DNA from: Gemmatimonadota bacterium
GTDB taxonomy: Bacteria; Gemmatimonadota; Gemmatimonadetes; Gemmatimonadales; Gemmatimonadaceae
NCBI GenBank assembly: GCA_021298835.1
Contig: JAJTHG010000042.1
Span: 1-45,033 of the forward strand
DNA: 45,033 nucleotides
Direction of reading: 5' to 3'
In this document: one piece after another, positions 7,738 through 15,667 of the stretch
Layout of the letters: each line of letters starts with the position of its first letter
Numbering within the stretch: position 1 is the stretch's first letter
Notes under the pieces: generated by a model
Database searches by the model: none
Told to the model about the DNA's origin: nothing
What the model saw: only the letters and a program-made list of their open reading frames with translations
Position numbers and translations under genes: made by a program

Positions 7738-8316
7738 ATGGCGTCGTCAACCTCCTCGAACGTGACGCATGATGGCCCTCAGGGCGTGGACGCCCATGAC
7801 CCCGAGCTGCTCAGGCGGTGGCACGCCGGAGACGAGCGGGCGGCAAGCGAACTGGTGGCCCGGCACACGCCAGCCCTGGCGCGCTTCATCGCCAGTCTCG
7901 GCGGGCGGGACGAGGTGGACGAGCTGGTGCAGGACACCTTCGTGCGCGCGTTCGGGGCGATCGACGGCTTCCGGGCCGACAGCTCGCTGCGCACGTGGCT
8001 GTTCACGATCGCCAGACGGCTGGTCCTCGACCGACGACGGGCGGCGAAACGCCGCCGGGAGGATGTCGAGGTGGACGAGACCCATGCGGTGACCGAGGGC
8101 ACGCCCCTCGAGTCGCTGGTGGCGGAGGAAACGCGGGGACGGCTCGCCCGGGTCATGGAGCGGCTGACCCCGACGCAGCGGGAGGTCTTCCGGCTGCGGG
8201 TAGGAGAAGGGTTGCAGTACAGGGAGATTGCGGAGATCGTGGGCAGTACCGAAGGGGCGGCCCGCGTGCATTATCACAATGCGATGCGAACGGTGAAGGA
8301 GGTGCTCCATGCATGA
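7738..8316 (+). CDS. ECF-type RNA polymerase sigma factor
   Basis: A 192-residue sigma-70 family protein with only regions 2 and 4. Region 2 runs from ELLRRWHAGDERAASELV through DELVQDTFVRAF to the -10-reading LRTWLFTIARRLVLDRRR. A short acidic linker follows. Region 4 is LTPTQREVFRLRVGEGLQYREIAEI with a helix-turn-helix (about 150-185). ATG 7738 is preferred because a -10-like TAACGT sits 7 nt before it. An in-frame GTG at 7761 is an alternative. The last 8 nt overlap the anti-sigma gene, which implies coupled synthesis. Likely autoregulated, as is common for ECF operons; the trigger is unknown. Confidence 0.93.
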   Translation: MASSTSSNVTHDGPQGVDAHDPELLRRWHAGDERAASELVARHTPALARFIASLGGRDEVDELVQDTFVRAFGAIDGFRADSSLRTWLFTIARRLVLDRRRAAKRRREDVEVDETHAVTEGTPLESLVAEETRGRLARVMERLTPTQREVFRLRVGEGLQYREIAEIVGSTEGAARVHYHNAMRTVKEVLHA

Positions 8317-8881
8317 CTGTCCGAATGGCGAGATCCGGGACCTGCTCCCGGCTTTCGTCCATGGCCGCCTCGACGCGGCCGAGGCGGTACGCGTCCGGGA
8401 GCACCTGTCGGGCTGCGAGGCCTGCGAGGTCGAGGTGGGGCTTCTGCGGGCATTGCGCGACGACCTCGCGGTCCCGGTGTCCGTGGACGTCCGGGCGATC
8501 ACGGCCGGGGTGCTGTCGCGGACGACGGGCGAGGTGCGGCTCGTGGATGGCGGCTCGGGTCGGTCGGTCGGCGGCGGCATGGTGGCGCGCCGCTGGTTGC
8601 GCGCCGCGGCCCTCGTGCTGACCGTCGGTGGCGGATCGCTGCTGGTGGTCCGTCAGGTCGTGGGTCCCGGGGCGGGGCCCGGGCAGCCGGCCCCGAGCGG
8701 GCCCGTCGTCGCTGCGGCGGGAGATGGGGCCGGGCTCGGTTTCGGCGGCGGATTGAGCGACTTGGCCGAACAGGAATTGCGGGAACTCGAGTCGGCGGTC
8801 GCCGCGCTCGAACAGGAGCCGATCGCGGACGTCGAATCGTCGGCCGATTGGGATGTCACGACGACGGGAGGGACCCGCTGA
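8309..8881 (+). CDS. Zinc-finger anti-sigma factor, single-pass membrane protein
   Basis: A 190-residue membrane protein. The N-terminal 45 residues form a zf-HC2/ZAS-type domain (Cys4, then the H-x3-C-x2-C motif HLSGCEAC) that would bind the sigma factor in the cytoplasm. A transmembrane helix follows at about 96-117 (WLRAAALVLTVGGGSLLVV). The external part is Gly/Pro/Ala-rich and ends in a short Glu-rich helix (SDLAEQELRELESAVAALEQE). The gene overlaps the sigma gene by 8 nt and the next gene by 1 nt. By analogy, an envelope signal would release the sigma factor; the protease or sensor is not in this window. Confidence 0.88.
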   Translation: MHDCPNGEIRDLLPAFVHGRLDAAEAVRVREHLSGCEACEVEVGLLRALRDDLAVPVSVDVRAITAGVLSRTTGEVRLVDGGSGRSVGGGMVARRWLRAAALVLTVGGGSLLVVRQVVGPGAGPGQPAPSGPVVAAAGDGAGLGFGGGLSDLAEQELRELESAVAALEQEPIADVESSADWDVTTTGGTR

Positions 8882-9567
8882 TGCGACCGATCACGAAGCT
8901 TGGCTTGGCGGCGTTGCTGGCGCTTGGGCCGGCGTTGCCGGCTGCGGGGTTGGCACAGCCGGTTCGCGCCGGCGGCGAGGGGGCCGAGCGGCCCGCGCGC
9001 CCCGACCGCCCCGACGTGGAGGCCATGCGCGGGGCCATGCGCGAGCGGCGCGGTGCCAACGGAGAGCGGCCGGCGGACCGGCTTCGCGACCGCCCCGATC
9101 GCCCACCCGAACGGCAGCGGCCGGGTGCGGGCGATCCCGCCCAGCGTCGGCTCGTCGAGCAGCGGATCCGCGAGCGCTTCGGCGATGTCGTGCGCCGTCA
9201 ACTGCAGCTCGACGACGCCCAGTTCCGGCGGCTCCGCGAGACGAATCGCGAGTTCGAGGGGCGGCGGCGCGACCTCGTGCTGCGCGAGCGGGCGGCGCGG
9301 GGCACCATTCGCGACGAGCTCGCCCGCGGCGACGGGGCGGACGACGGCCGCGTCAACGCGCAGATGCAGGAGCTGCTCAAGCTCCAGCGCGAGCGGCTGC
9401 AGATCGCCGAGCAGGAGGACGCGCAGCTGGGCGAGTTCCTCTCGCCGGCGCAGCGCGCGAAGTACTTCGGGCTGCAGGAGCAGTTGCGTCGCCGCGTCGA
9501 GGAGATGCGTCGCCGCGCGATGGCTGGCGACCAGCCCCCCCCGGACGACGGAAGCGATCGCAACTGA
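8881..9567 (+). CDS. Exported LTxxQ/Spy-like helical protein
   Basis: A 228-residue protein starting at ATG 8881, which overlaps the anti-sigma stop in TGATG. The signal peptide runs to about LAQP. An Arg/Pro-rich disordered segment (about 30-85) is followed by long amphipathic helices. Two LTxxQ-like elements are visible, LDDAQFRRL and LSPAQRAKYF, arranged as in the periplasmic chaperone or sensor family of Spy, CpxP and ZraP. Third gene of the sigma/anti-sigma operon, so it may act as an envelope-stress sensor or effector that modulates the anti-sigma factor. Family assignment is by pattern only. The gene ends 9 nt from the convergent aminotransferase gene. Confidence 0.6.
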   Translation: MRPITKLGLAALLALGPALPAAGLAQPVRAGGEGAERPARPDRPDVEAMRGAMRERRGANGERPADRLRDRPDRPPERQRPGAGDPAQRRLVEQRIRERFGDVVRRQLQLDDAQFRRLRETNREFEGRRRDLVLRERAARGTIRDELARGDGADDGRVNAQMQELLKLQRERLQIAEQEDAQLGEFLSPAQRAKYFGLQEQLRRRVEEMRRRAMAGDQPPPDDGSDRN

Positions 9568-9576
9568 CCGCACGGG

Positions 9577-10686
9577 TCAGCCCGGGCGGCGGCGCCCCAC
9601 GTCGCGCAGCGCGTCATCAACGGCCTCGAGGCATCCCTCGAGGCCGTCGCGCGTGTGGTCACCCATGTGGCCGATCCGGAAGGTCTCGCCCTTGAGCGCC
9701 CCATAGCCGCCGCCGATCACGAAGCCCCGGGCCTTCGCCCCCGCCACCACCGCGGCGGGGTCCGTGCCCTTCGGGACGCGCAGGGCGGTCACGGTCGGGC
9801 TGCGGTTGCCGGGGGGGGCCACCACCTGCAGCGCGACTCCGGTACGCGTCTCGGCCCCCGCTGCCCAGGCCGCGGTGCGGTCGGCCATCGCCGCGTGGCG
9901 CGCCCAGCGGGCTTCGATGCCTTCGGCCAGGAGATGCCGAAGCTGCACCTGCGCGGCGAAGAACAGCGAGATCGCCGGCGTGTTCGGCGTCTGCCCCTTG
10001 GCGGCGAACGCGGCCATCTCGACGACGTCGAGGTAGAGCCCGCGTCCGGGCACCTGCGCCGCGGCGGCCAGAAAGGCCGGCTGCGCCACCGCGAAGGCGA
10101 GGCCCGGCGGCAGGGCGAGCGCCTTCTGCGACCCCGTCAGCACGAAGGGGAGCCCCCACGCGTCGCACTCCAGCGGTGCCCCTGCGAGCCCCGTCACCGA
10201 GTCCACCACCAGCGGCACCCCGTGCGCGCGCGCGACGGCGCCGAGCGACTCGAGGTCGGTCAGCGCCCCCGTGCTGGTCTCCGAGTGCACCACCGTGACG
10301 CCCGCAAAGCGGTCGCGGCGCAGGGCGTCGCGCAGGTCGTCCGCGGTCGCCACCTGGCCATCCGGCACCCGCAGCACGGTGACGGGCCGGCCACAGGCCT
10401 CCGCGATGCGCGCGAAGCGCTCCGAGAACGCCCCGTTCACGATCGCCAGCACGCGCCCCTCGGGGAGCCCCCGCACGCCGGCCTCCATGAGTCCGGTGGC
10501 GCTCGCGGTCGCGATCAGGACCGGCTGCGAGGTCCGGAATACCTTACGCAGCCCGTCGGCGACCTCGCGATAGACCGCCTCGAAGTCCGCACCGCGGTGC
10601 CCGATCATGGCCCGGGTCATCGCAGCGAGCACGTCCGGTCGCACTTCGGTGGGGCCGGGCAGGAAGAACGTCCCGAACGCGGTCAC
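9577..10686 (-). CDS. Class V aminotransferase, probable phosphoserine transaminase
   Basis: A 369-residue PLP enzyme of the alanine/serine-glyoxylate aminotransferase group. The N-terminal FLPGPTEV, Asp162 in VVDSVTG and the Schiff-base Lys188 in LTGSQKALALPPG identify the fold. It starts at GTG 10686, overlapping the phosphatase stop by 4 nt (GTGA), and is the last gene of the serA operon. True SerC is absent from the operon, so the context argues that this enzyme converts 3-phosphohydroxypyruvate plus glutamate to phosphoserine, as class V enzymes are known to do in some lineages. Alternatively it may be an alanine- or serine-glyoxylate aminotransferase. A second class V enzyme is encoded at 17103-18281. 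Confidence 0.82.
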   Translation of the reverse strand: MTAFGTFFLPGPTEVRPDVLAAMTRAMIGHRGADFEAVYREVADGLRKVFRTSQPVLIATASATGLMEAGVRGLPEGRVLAIVNGAFSERFARIAEACGRPVTVLRVPDGQVATADDLRDALRRDRFAGVTVVHSETSTGALTDLESLGAVARAHGVPLVVDSVTGLAGAPLECDAWGLPFVLTGSQKALALPPGLAFAVAQPAFLAAAAQVPGRGLYLDVVEMAAFAAKGQTPNTPAISLFFAAQVQLRHLLAEGIEARWARHAAMADRTAAWAAGAETRTGVALQVVAPPGNRSPTVTALRVPKGTDPAAVVAGAKARGFVIGGGYGALKGETFRIGHMGDHTRDGLEGCLEAVDDALRDVGRRRPG

Positions 10687-11333
10687 GTGGGCAGCACCAG
10701 CCGGGTCACGGCGGAGAAGTCGTCGGCGACGAAGTCGGCCCGGGCGACCACGGCGTCGCGGCGCACCACGCCGGTGAAGGCGCAGAAGGCGTCGGCCTCG
10801 GTGCGCGCCTCGGCGTCGGTGCTGCCGTCACCCACGACGAGGAGCGGGCGGGGCAAGGCGAGCACGCGCAGCACGAGCGCCTTGCCGCGCGGCGTCGCCA
10901 GCGGCTGCCGCGGATCCACGCCGGCGTAGCGCCCGTCGGGCGCGAAGTCGAGGTCCGCGGCATGGAGGTCGGCATGCGACACGCCCACCGCGCTCGCGAG
11001 CGGCTCGATGCCGGGGCGCAGCCCCCCGCTGACGAGCACGACGCGCACGCCGGCCGCCTGCCACGACGTGATCGCCTCGCGCGCGCCCGGCACGAGGGCC
11101 GCGACGTAGGCCTCGCCCAGGGCTGCCATGTCGTCGCGCGAGGGCGCGACCATCGCCAGCCGCTCGGCGTACACGGCATCGAGCATTGCCTTGCCGTCCA
11201 TGGCGTCGCGCGTCAGTCGCTCGACGTGCGCGGCGACCGCCTCGCCCCGGCGCTGCGCGAGCCAATCAATGCCCTCGAGGGCCGAGAGCGTCGAGTCCAC
11301 GTCGAGTGCCACGGACCGGAACCGCGGGGCCAC
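10683..11333 (-). CDS. serB: HAD-family phosphoserine phosphatase
   Basis: A 216-residue HAD hydrolase. Motif I is DVDSTLSALEGIDWLA (catalytic Asp11 and Asp13). Motif II is LVSGG, the motif III Lys is in PRGKALVLR, and motif IV is VVGDGSTDAEA. The DxDST plus the small helical cap matches SerB-type phosphatases, which remove phosphate from L-phosphoserine. There is no ATG near the 5' end. GTG 11333 is the first plausible start, 8 nt after the stop of the FAD dehydrogenase gene. It overlaps the aminotransferase start by 4 nt. Its position inside the serA operon strongly supports the last step of serine synthesis. Confidence 0.87.
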   Translation of the reverse strand: MAPRFRSVALDVDSTLSALEGIDWLAQRRGEAVAAHVERLTRDAMDGKAMLDAVYAERLAMVAPSRDDMAALGEAYVAALVPGAREAITSWQAAGVRVVLVSGGLRPGIEPLASAVGVSHADLHAADLDFAPDGRYAGVDPRQPLATPRGKALVLRVLALPRPLLVVGDGSTDAEARTEADAFCAFTGVVRRDAVVARADFVADDFSAVTRLVLPT

Positions 11334-11341
11334 CGGGGCGG

Positions 11342-12709
11342 TCAGAAGAGGTTCCCCGGCGCCAGGCGGCCTTCGGGGTCGAGCTCGCGCTTCACGGCCC
11401 GCATGAGGGCCACCTGGGTCGGTGAGAGCTGGAGGTGCGCGAACTTGCGCTTGAGCTTCCCGATGCCGTGCTCCGCCGCCACCGTGCCGCCGTGGGCGAC
11501 GACCCAGCGCAACTGCTCGGCCACGACCCCCTCGATACGCGAGACCTCCGCGGCATCGTGGCCGAGGAAGTTCTGGTGGGGATGCCCGTTGCCTGCGTGG
11601 CCGAAGGTGACGCCGCGTTCGATCCCGGCCGCGTCGCAGAGTTGCCGGGAATGGGCGAGGGCCTCGGCGAGGCGCGGGTACGGCACGGCCCAGTCGGTCG
11701 AGATGCGGCGCCCACCCGCCGCGCGCAGCGGGCCGGAGAACTCGTAGAGCTTCGCCGGCACGTGGTGCCGGAGTCGCTTCGCCTCGCGCTGCTCGGCCTC
11801 GCTTTCGTACACGCGGATGTCCGCGGTGCGCGCCGCATGCGCCTCGGCGAGCGCCAACCACGCGTCCAGCGGCGGGTCCTCGCCGGCCGTGGCCTGCTCG
11901 AGGTACACCAGCCCCTCCGCCCCGTCGGCCCAGTGCGGGTCGTGCTGCGCCTCGCGGGCGATCGCGACCGCGGCGGCGTCGAGGTACTCGAGGCACCGCG
12001 GGCTCACCTCGCCCGACTGCCGCGCCGCGACGACGAAGCCCAGCGCGTCGGCCGCCCGGTCGAACGGCACGGCGAGCCCCACGACCCGCGAGGGGAGCGG
12101 CAGCAGGGTGAACTCGACCTCGAGAACCACGCCGAGCGTGCCTTCGCTCCCCACGAACCAGTCCACGAGGTCCTGCACGGGCCGGTAGCCGACCGTGTTC
12201 TTCTCGAGGCCCGGGCGCCGCAGGTGCAGCACCTCGCCGCTGGCGAGCGCCACGGCGATGCCGCGCACCCAGTCGCGCGTCACTCCCCACGCCAGTGACC
12301 GCGCGCCGGACGCGTTGCACGCGACGGCCCCCCCGACGGTCGCGTCGGGTTCGCTCGTCGGGTCGAGCGGCAGCAGCAGCCCCTGCTCGGCCGCGTGTCG
12401 CTTGGCCTCGAGGACGATCACGCCGGCCTCGCAGCGCATGGTGCGCGCGACGGGGTCGAGATCGAGCACGCGGTCGCATCCGCGCAACGACAGCAACACC
12501 CCCTGGTCGGTGATGCCGGCACCCGTGGTGCTGGTCTGTCCCCCCGCTGCGGTCACGGCCAGCCGGTCCGCAGCGGCGGCGCGCAGCACGTCCACCACCT
12601 CGGCCGTCGTCACCGGCCGCGCGAGGGCGTCCGGCAGCAGGTCGAGCCCCGAGGCGTCGGTGGTGAAGCCCCGGCGGAGGTCGAGATCGCGTTCGAGGGT
12701 CGTGCTCAT
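11342..12709 (-). CDS. FAD-linked 2-hydroxyacid dehydrogenase (GlcD/D2HGDH type)
   Basis: A 455-residue protein starting at ATG 12709, which overlaps the serA stop by 4 nt (ATGA). The PCMH-type FAD-binding domain spans about residues 30-215, with TAAGGQTSTTGAG, LPLDPTSEPDATVGG and FVGSEGTLGVVLEVEFTLLPLP. The C-terminal FAD-oxidase domain has GVTFGHAGNGHPHQNF and AAEHGIGKLKRKF. It belongs to the family of glycolate oxidase GlcD, D-lactate dehydrogenase and D-2-hydroxyglutarate dehydrogenase. Lying between serA and serB in one operon, it probably oxidises D-2-hydroxyglutarate, the by-product of SerA reducing 2-oxoglutarate. That coupling is known in Pseudomonas; here it is inferred. Glycolate or D-lactate remain possible substrates. 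Confidence 0.85.
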   Translation of the reverse strand: MSTTLERDLDLRRGFTTDASGLDLLPDALARPVTTAEVVDVLRAAAADRLAVTAAGGQTSTTGAGITDQGVLLSLRGCDRVLDLDPVARTMRCEAGVIVLEAKRHAAEQGLLLPLDPTSEPDATVGGAVACNASGARSLAWGVTRDWVRGIAVALASGEVLHLRRPGLEKNTVGYRPVQDLVDWFVGSEGTLGVVLEVEFTLLPLPSRVVGLAVPFDRAADALGFVVAARQSGEVSPRCLEYLDAAAVAIAREAQHDPHWADGAEGLVYLEQATAGEDPPLDAWLALAEAHAARTADIRVYESEAEQREAKRLRHHVPAKLYEFSGPLRAAGGRRISTDWAVPYPRLAEALAHSRQLCDAAGIERGVTFGHAGNGHPHQNFLGHDAAEVSRIEGVVAEQLRWVVAHGGTVAAEHGIGKLKRKFAHLQLSPTQVALMRAVKRELDPEGRLAPGNLF

Positions 12710-14316
12710 GCGTCGAACCGGACGACGGTGGCGGAGCGGACATCGGGCACGTGCAGCAGCTGCTCGCGCACAGCGGGCGGAATCGGGCCGTCCACCGTAA
12801 TCGCCGCCAGCGCCTCGCCTCCCTGCGCGAGCCGCGCCTGGTGATACTCGGCGATGTTGCAGGCGGCGTCGCCCAGCAGCGTGCCGACGCGGCCGATGAC
12901 GCCCGGCACGTCGGCGTTGCGCAGGATGAGCAGCGTGCCGCGCGGGGCGACGTCCACGTGGAACGATCCGATGCGCGTGAGCCGCGCCGTCGTGCCTGCC
13001 GGCGCGTGGCCGCCGACGGAGATCTCGCTCAGGGCGCCGGCGAGCACCACCTCGATCGCCTCGGGGTGCCCGAGCTGGTCGCTCTCGGCCGTCGCCAGCA
13101 CCACGCCGCGGTTCTCCGCGAGAGCGCGGGCATTGATGAGGTTGACGCGCCCGTGGTCGAGTGTCCCCTCGAGCAGCCCCACGCAGGCGGAGGCGAGGAT
13201 CGCCGCCGCGCTGCCGACGACCTCGGGGCCGCACCGGATCGTGAGTCGCGCCGGCGCCGTCACCCCGCGATCCTCGAGCAGCGCCCGGGCGGTGGCAGCG
13301 GCGCGCTGCGCGAGCTGCAGCAGCGGCCGAAGGTGGCCCCAGTCGGGCCCGCCCGCCGCCGCGACGTTGAGCGACCGCGAGAGATCGCCGGTCAGCAGGG
13401 CGTCGCGGACCGCCACGCAGACGTCCACGGCCACGTTGCGCTGCGCCTCGACGGTGCTCGCCCCCAGATGCGGCGTGAGCAGCAGGTTGGGGACGCCGCG
13501 GAGGGCGTGGTCTCCCTTGAGGGGCTCGGCGGGATACGCATCAAGGCCCGCCCCCCGGAGGTGGCCCGAGTGCAGCGCCGCCACCAACGCCGGTTCGTCC
13601 ACGATGCCGCCGCGGGCGTAGTTGAGGACGAGCGCCCCCGGGGCGAGCCGGGCGAGCTCGCGCTTGCCGATCATCCCGGTGGTCTCCGGCGTGAGCGGCA
13701 CATGCAACGAGACGACCTGCGCCTCGTCCAGCAGGGTCTCGAGCGACGACATCGGCTGCACGCGGAACGCCTGGAAGCGCTCGGCGGCGATGTACGGGTC
13801 GTAGGCGATGACCTTCATGCCGAAGGCGTGCGCCCGCAGTGCGACCTCGCTGCCGATGCGGCCGAGCCCCACGATGCCGAGGGTGCGGCCCTTGCACTCG
13901 TGACCCATCAGGTCGCTGCGCTCCCACTTGCCGGCGTGCATCCCGGCGGTGGCGCGGGGAACGTGCCGAAGCAGCGCGAGCATCCCGCCGAAGACCAGCT
14001 CCGCCACCGCGACGGTGTTCCCCGCCGGGGCGTTGATGACCGCGATCCCGCGCGCGGTCGCCGTGTCCACGGCGATGTTGTCCACGCCGACACCGGCGCG
14101 CCCGACGATGCGGAGGCGCGGGGCGGCCTCGAGGACGTCCGCGGGGAGTCGCGTCGCGCTCCGGCCTACGAATGCGTCGTAGTCCGGCAAGCGGCGCCGG
14201 AATTCCTCCGCCGGCAGGGTGGGGACCTCGTCCACCTCGAAGGACGGCTCGGCCGCGAGCAGTTGGACGCCTTCGGGATCAATGTCGTCCGTGACGAGGA
14301 TGCGAAGGCGCGCCAT
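12706..14316 (-). CDS. serA: D-3-phosphoglycerate dehydrogenase
   Basis: A 536-residue long-form SerA, the first committed step of serine synthesis. The N-terminal and NAD-binding domains carry the Rossmann motif LGIVGLGRIGSEV. The catalytic Arg is in NYARGGIVDE, the Glu in AEPLKGDHAL and the His in TPHLGAST. After residue 320 follow an ASB-type intervening domain and a C-terminal ACT domain (TLLILRNADVPGVIGRVGTLL, about 460-536), the usual site of serine feedback control. First gene of a four-gene operon (serA, FAD dehydrogenase, serB, aminotransferase), each joined by overlap or a short gap. A -10-like TAGATT lies 6 nt before the ATG with no Shine-Dalgarno. Confidence 0.96.
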   Translation of the reverse strand: MARLRILVTDDIDPEGVQLLAAEPSFEVDEVPTLPAEEFRRRLPDYDAFVGRSATRLPADVLEAAPRLRIVGRAGVGVDNIAVDTATARGIAVINAPAGNTVAVAELVFGGMLALLRHVPRATAGMHAGKWERSDLMGHECKGRTLGIVGLGRIGSEVALRAHAFGMKVIAYDPYIAAERFQAFRVQPMSSLETLLDEAQVVSLHVPLTPETTGMIGKRELARLAPGALVLNYARGGIVDEPALVAALHSGHLRGAGLDAYPAEPLKGDHALRGVPNLLLTPHLGASTVEAQRNVAVDVCVAVRDALLTGDLSRSLNVAAAGGPDWGHLRPLLQLAQRAAATARALLEDRGVTAPARLTIRCGPEVVGSAAAILASACVGLLEGTLDHGRVNLINARALAENRGVVLATAESDQLGHPEAIEVVLAGALSEISVGGHAPAGTTARLTRIGSFHVDVAPRGTLLILRNADVPGVIGRVGTLLGDAACNIAEYHQARLAQGGEALAAITVDGPIPPAVREQLLHVPDVRSATVVRFDA

Positions 14317-14322
14317 GTGTCG

Positions 14323-14328
14323 AATCTA
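14323..14328 (-). promoter_or_regulatory. -10-like box of the serA operon (leaderless arrangement)
   Basis: On the minus strand TAGATT is followed by CGACAC and then ATG 14316. No good -35 hexamer is seen 16-18 nt upstream. The spacing would place the transcript start on the ATG. Confidence 0.4.
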
Positions 14329-14395
14329 TCGCGGACGCCGGTCGCCTGCCCCCTCGGGGGCGTCGGCGTCCCGCCGCGCGTATCTTGGCCGCAAG

Positions 14396-15571
14396 ATGTC
14401 CACGTCCGTACCCGCGTCCTCGCCGATGCCGTCCGCGCCAGCCTTCGATGTCATCGTCGCCGGACTCGGCGCGATGGGAAGCACGACCCTCGCCCAGCTC
14501 GCGCGGCGGGGGCTCCGCGTGGCGGGTTTCGACCGCTTCGCTCCCCCGCATGCACTGGGCTCGTCCCACGGCCGGTCGCGGATCATCCGCGAGGCGTACT
14601 ACGAGGATCCCCGCTACGTCCCGCTCGTCCAGCGCGCGTACGCAGCGTGGGCCGAGCTCGAGGCGCAGAGCGGCGCCGCGCTGCTGCGCCGCACCGGCGG
14701 GGTGTGCTACGGCCCGCCCGATGGCACGCTCGTCACCGGGGCGCGCCGAAGCGCCGAGACGCACGGCCTGCCGCACGAGATCCTCGACGCCGACGGCCTG
14801 CGGCGCGCGTACCCGGTGTTGCGCCCCGACCCGTCGTGGATCGGTGTCGTCGAGCCGCGGGCGGGAATGCTCGCCCCCGAGCGCTGCATCGCGGCGGCGC
14901 TCGACGTGGCCGAGCGCGCCGGCGCCACCGTGCGGCGGGACGAGGCGGTGACCGGCTGGCACCCCGACGGCGACGGCGTGCGCGTCGAGACGGGGCAGGG
15001 CACGTACCGCGCCGCGCGGCTCGTGCTCAGCACCGGTGCGTGGATGCGCGAGACGCTGGGCGATCTCCACCTGCCGCTCGTCGTCCAGCGCAACGTGCTG
15101 TACTGGTTCGCCCCCGCCCGCGACGCCGGTGCCTTCGCCCCCGAACGCTTTCCGGTGTTCCTGGGCGACCTGGGCGACGGAACGATGTGGTACGGCTTCC
15201 CTGACACGGGCGACGGGGTGAAGGTCGCGATGCATCACCATGGACCGACGACGTCGCCGGAGGGGGTTGACCGTACGGTGGCCGAGGACGAGGTCGCGGC
15301 GATGCGCGGCCGACTCGCGCGGTACCTGCCGGCGGCCAATGGCCCCCTGCGCGAGACGGCCACGTGCCTGTACACGAACACGCCGGACGGCCACTTCGTC
15401 CTCGACCGGCACCCGGCGGCGCCGCAGGTCGTACTGGCGTCGCCCTGCTCGGGCCACGGGTTCAAGTTCGCGAGCGCCATGGGCGAGGTGCTGGCCGACC
15501 TCGCGATGGACCGGCCCCCGGCGTTCGACCTGTCGCTGTTCACGGTGGGCCGATTCGCGGCGCGGGTGTAA
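14396..15571 (+). CDS. FAD-dependent amine oxidase, monomeric sarcosine oxidase / N-methyl-tryptophan oxidase family
   Basis: A 391-residue flavoprotein. The dinucleotide-binding motif VAGLGAMGSTTLAQLARRG is near the N-terminus. The family block SSHGRSRIIREAYYEDPRYVPL follows. Near the C-terminus, TATCLYTNTPDGHFVLDRHP places Cys324 where MSOX attaches FAD covalently, and SGHGFKFASAMGE follows. It would oxidise an N-methylated or secondary amino acid to an imine with production of H2O2. ATG 14396 is 9 nt after TATCTT; ATG 14426 is a shorter alternative just before the Rossmann strand. Divergent from serA with a 79-nt gap. Product glycine or serine-family chemistry would fit the neighbourhood, but the substrate is unknown. 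Confidence 0.88.
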   Translation: MSTSVPASSPMPSAPAFDVIVAGLGAMGSTTLAQLARRGLRVAGFDRFAPPHALGSSHGRSRIIREAYYEDPRYVPLVQRAYAAWAELEAQSGAALLRRTGGVCYGPPDGTLVTGARRSAETHGLPHEILDADGLRRAYPVLRPDPSWIGVVEPRAGMLAPERCIAAALDVAERAGATVRRDEAVTGWHPDGDGVRVETGQGTYRAARLVLSTGAWMRETLGDLHLPLVVQRNVLYWFAPARDAGAFAPERFPVFLGDLGDGTMWYGFPDTGDGVKVAMHHHGPTTSPEGVDRTVAEDEVAAMRGRLARYLPAANGPLRETATCLYTNTPDGHFVLDRHPAAPQVVLASPCSGHGFKFASAMGEVLADLAMDRPPAFDLSLFTVGRFAARV

Positions 15572-15574
15572 CTT
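15569..15574 (+). promoter_or_regulatory. Possible -10 box of tRNA-Leu, overlapping the oxidase stop codon
   Basis: TAACTT overlaps the TAA stop at 15569-15571 and ends 8 nt before the tRNA. The same hexamer occurs in front of yicC. No clear -35 is found at the standard distance, so read-through from the oxidase gene is equally possible. Confidence 0.3.
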
Positions 15575-15582
15575 CCGGCTGC

Positions 15583-15666
15583 GCCCGGATGGCGGAACTG
15601 GCAGACGCAGGGGACTCAAAATCCCCCGAGGGCAACCTCTTGTGGGTTCGATCCCCACTCCGGGCA
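15583..15666 (+). tRNA. tRNA-Leu (anticodon CAA)
   Basis: 84 nt, class II. Acceptor GCCCGGA (15583-15589) pairs with TCCGGGC (15659-15665); discriminator is A15666. The anticodon stem GGGGA/TCCCC encloses the loop CTCAAAA, giving CAA for UUG codons. A long variable arm precedes a T arm GTGGG-TTCGATC-CCCAC. CCA is not encoded. The tRNA starts 11 nt after the oxidase gene, and a coding sequence begins two bases after its 3' end. Confidence 0.97.
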
Positions 15667-15667
15667 C

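Noticed and set aside
7667..7739. Phosphodiesterase start at ATG 7739
   Set aside because: It would add 24 residues of Pro-rich sequence encoded by the G/C tract and overlap the divergent sigma start codon. The ATG at 7667 gives a typical distance to the HRG motif. Not excluded.
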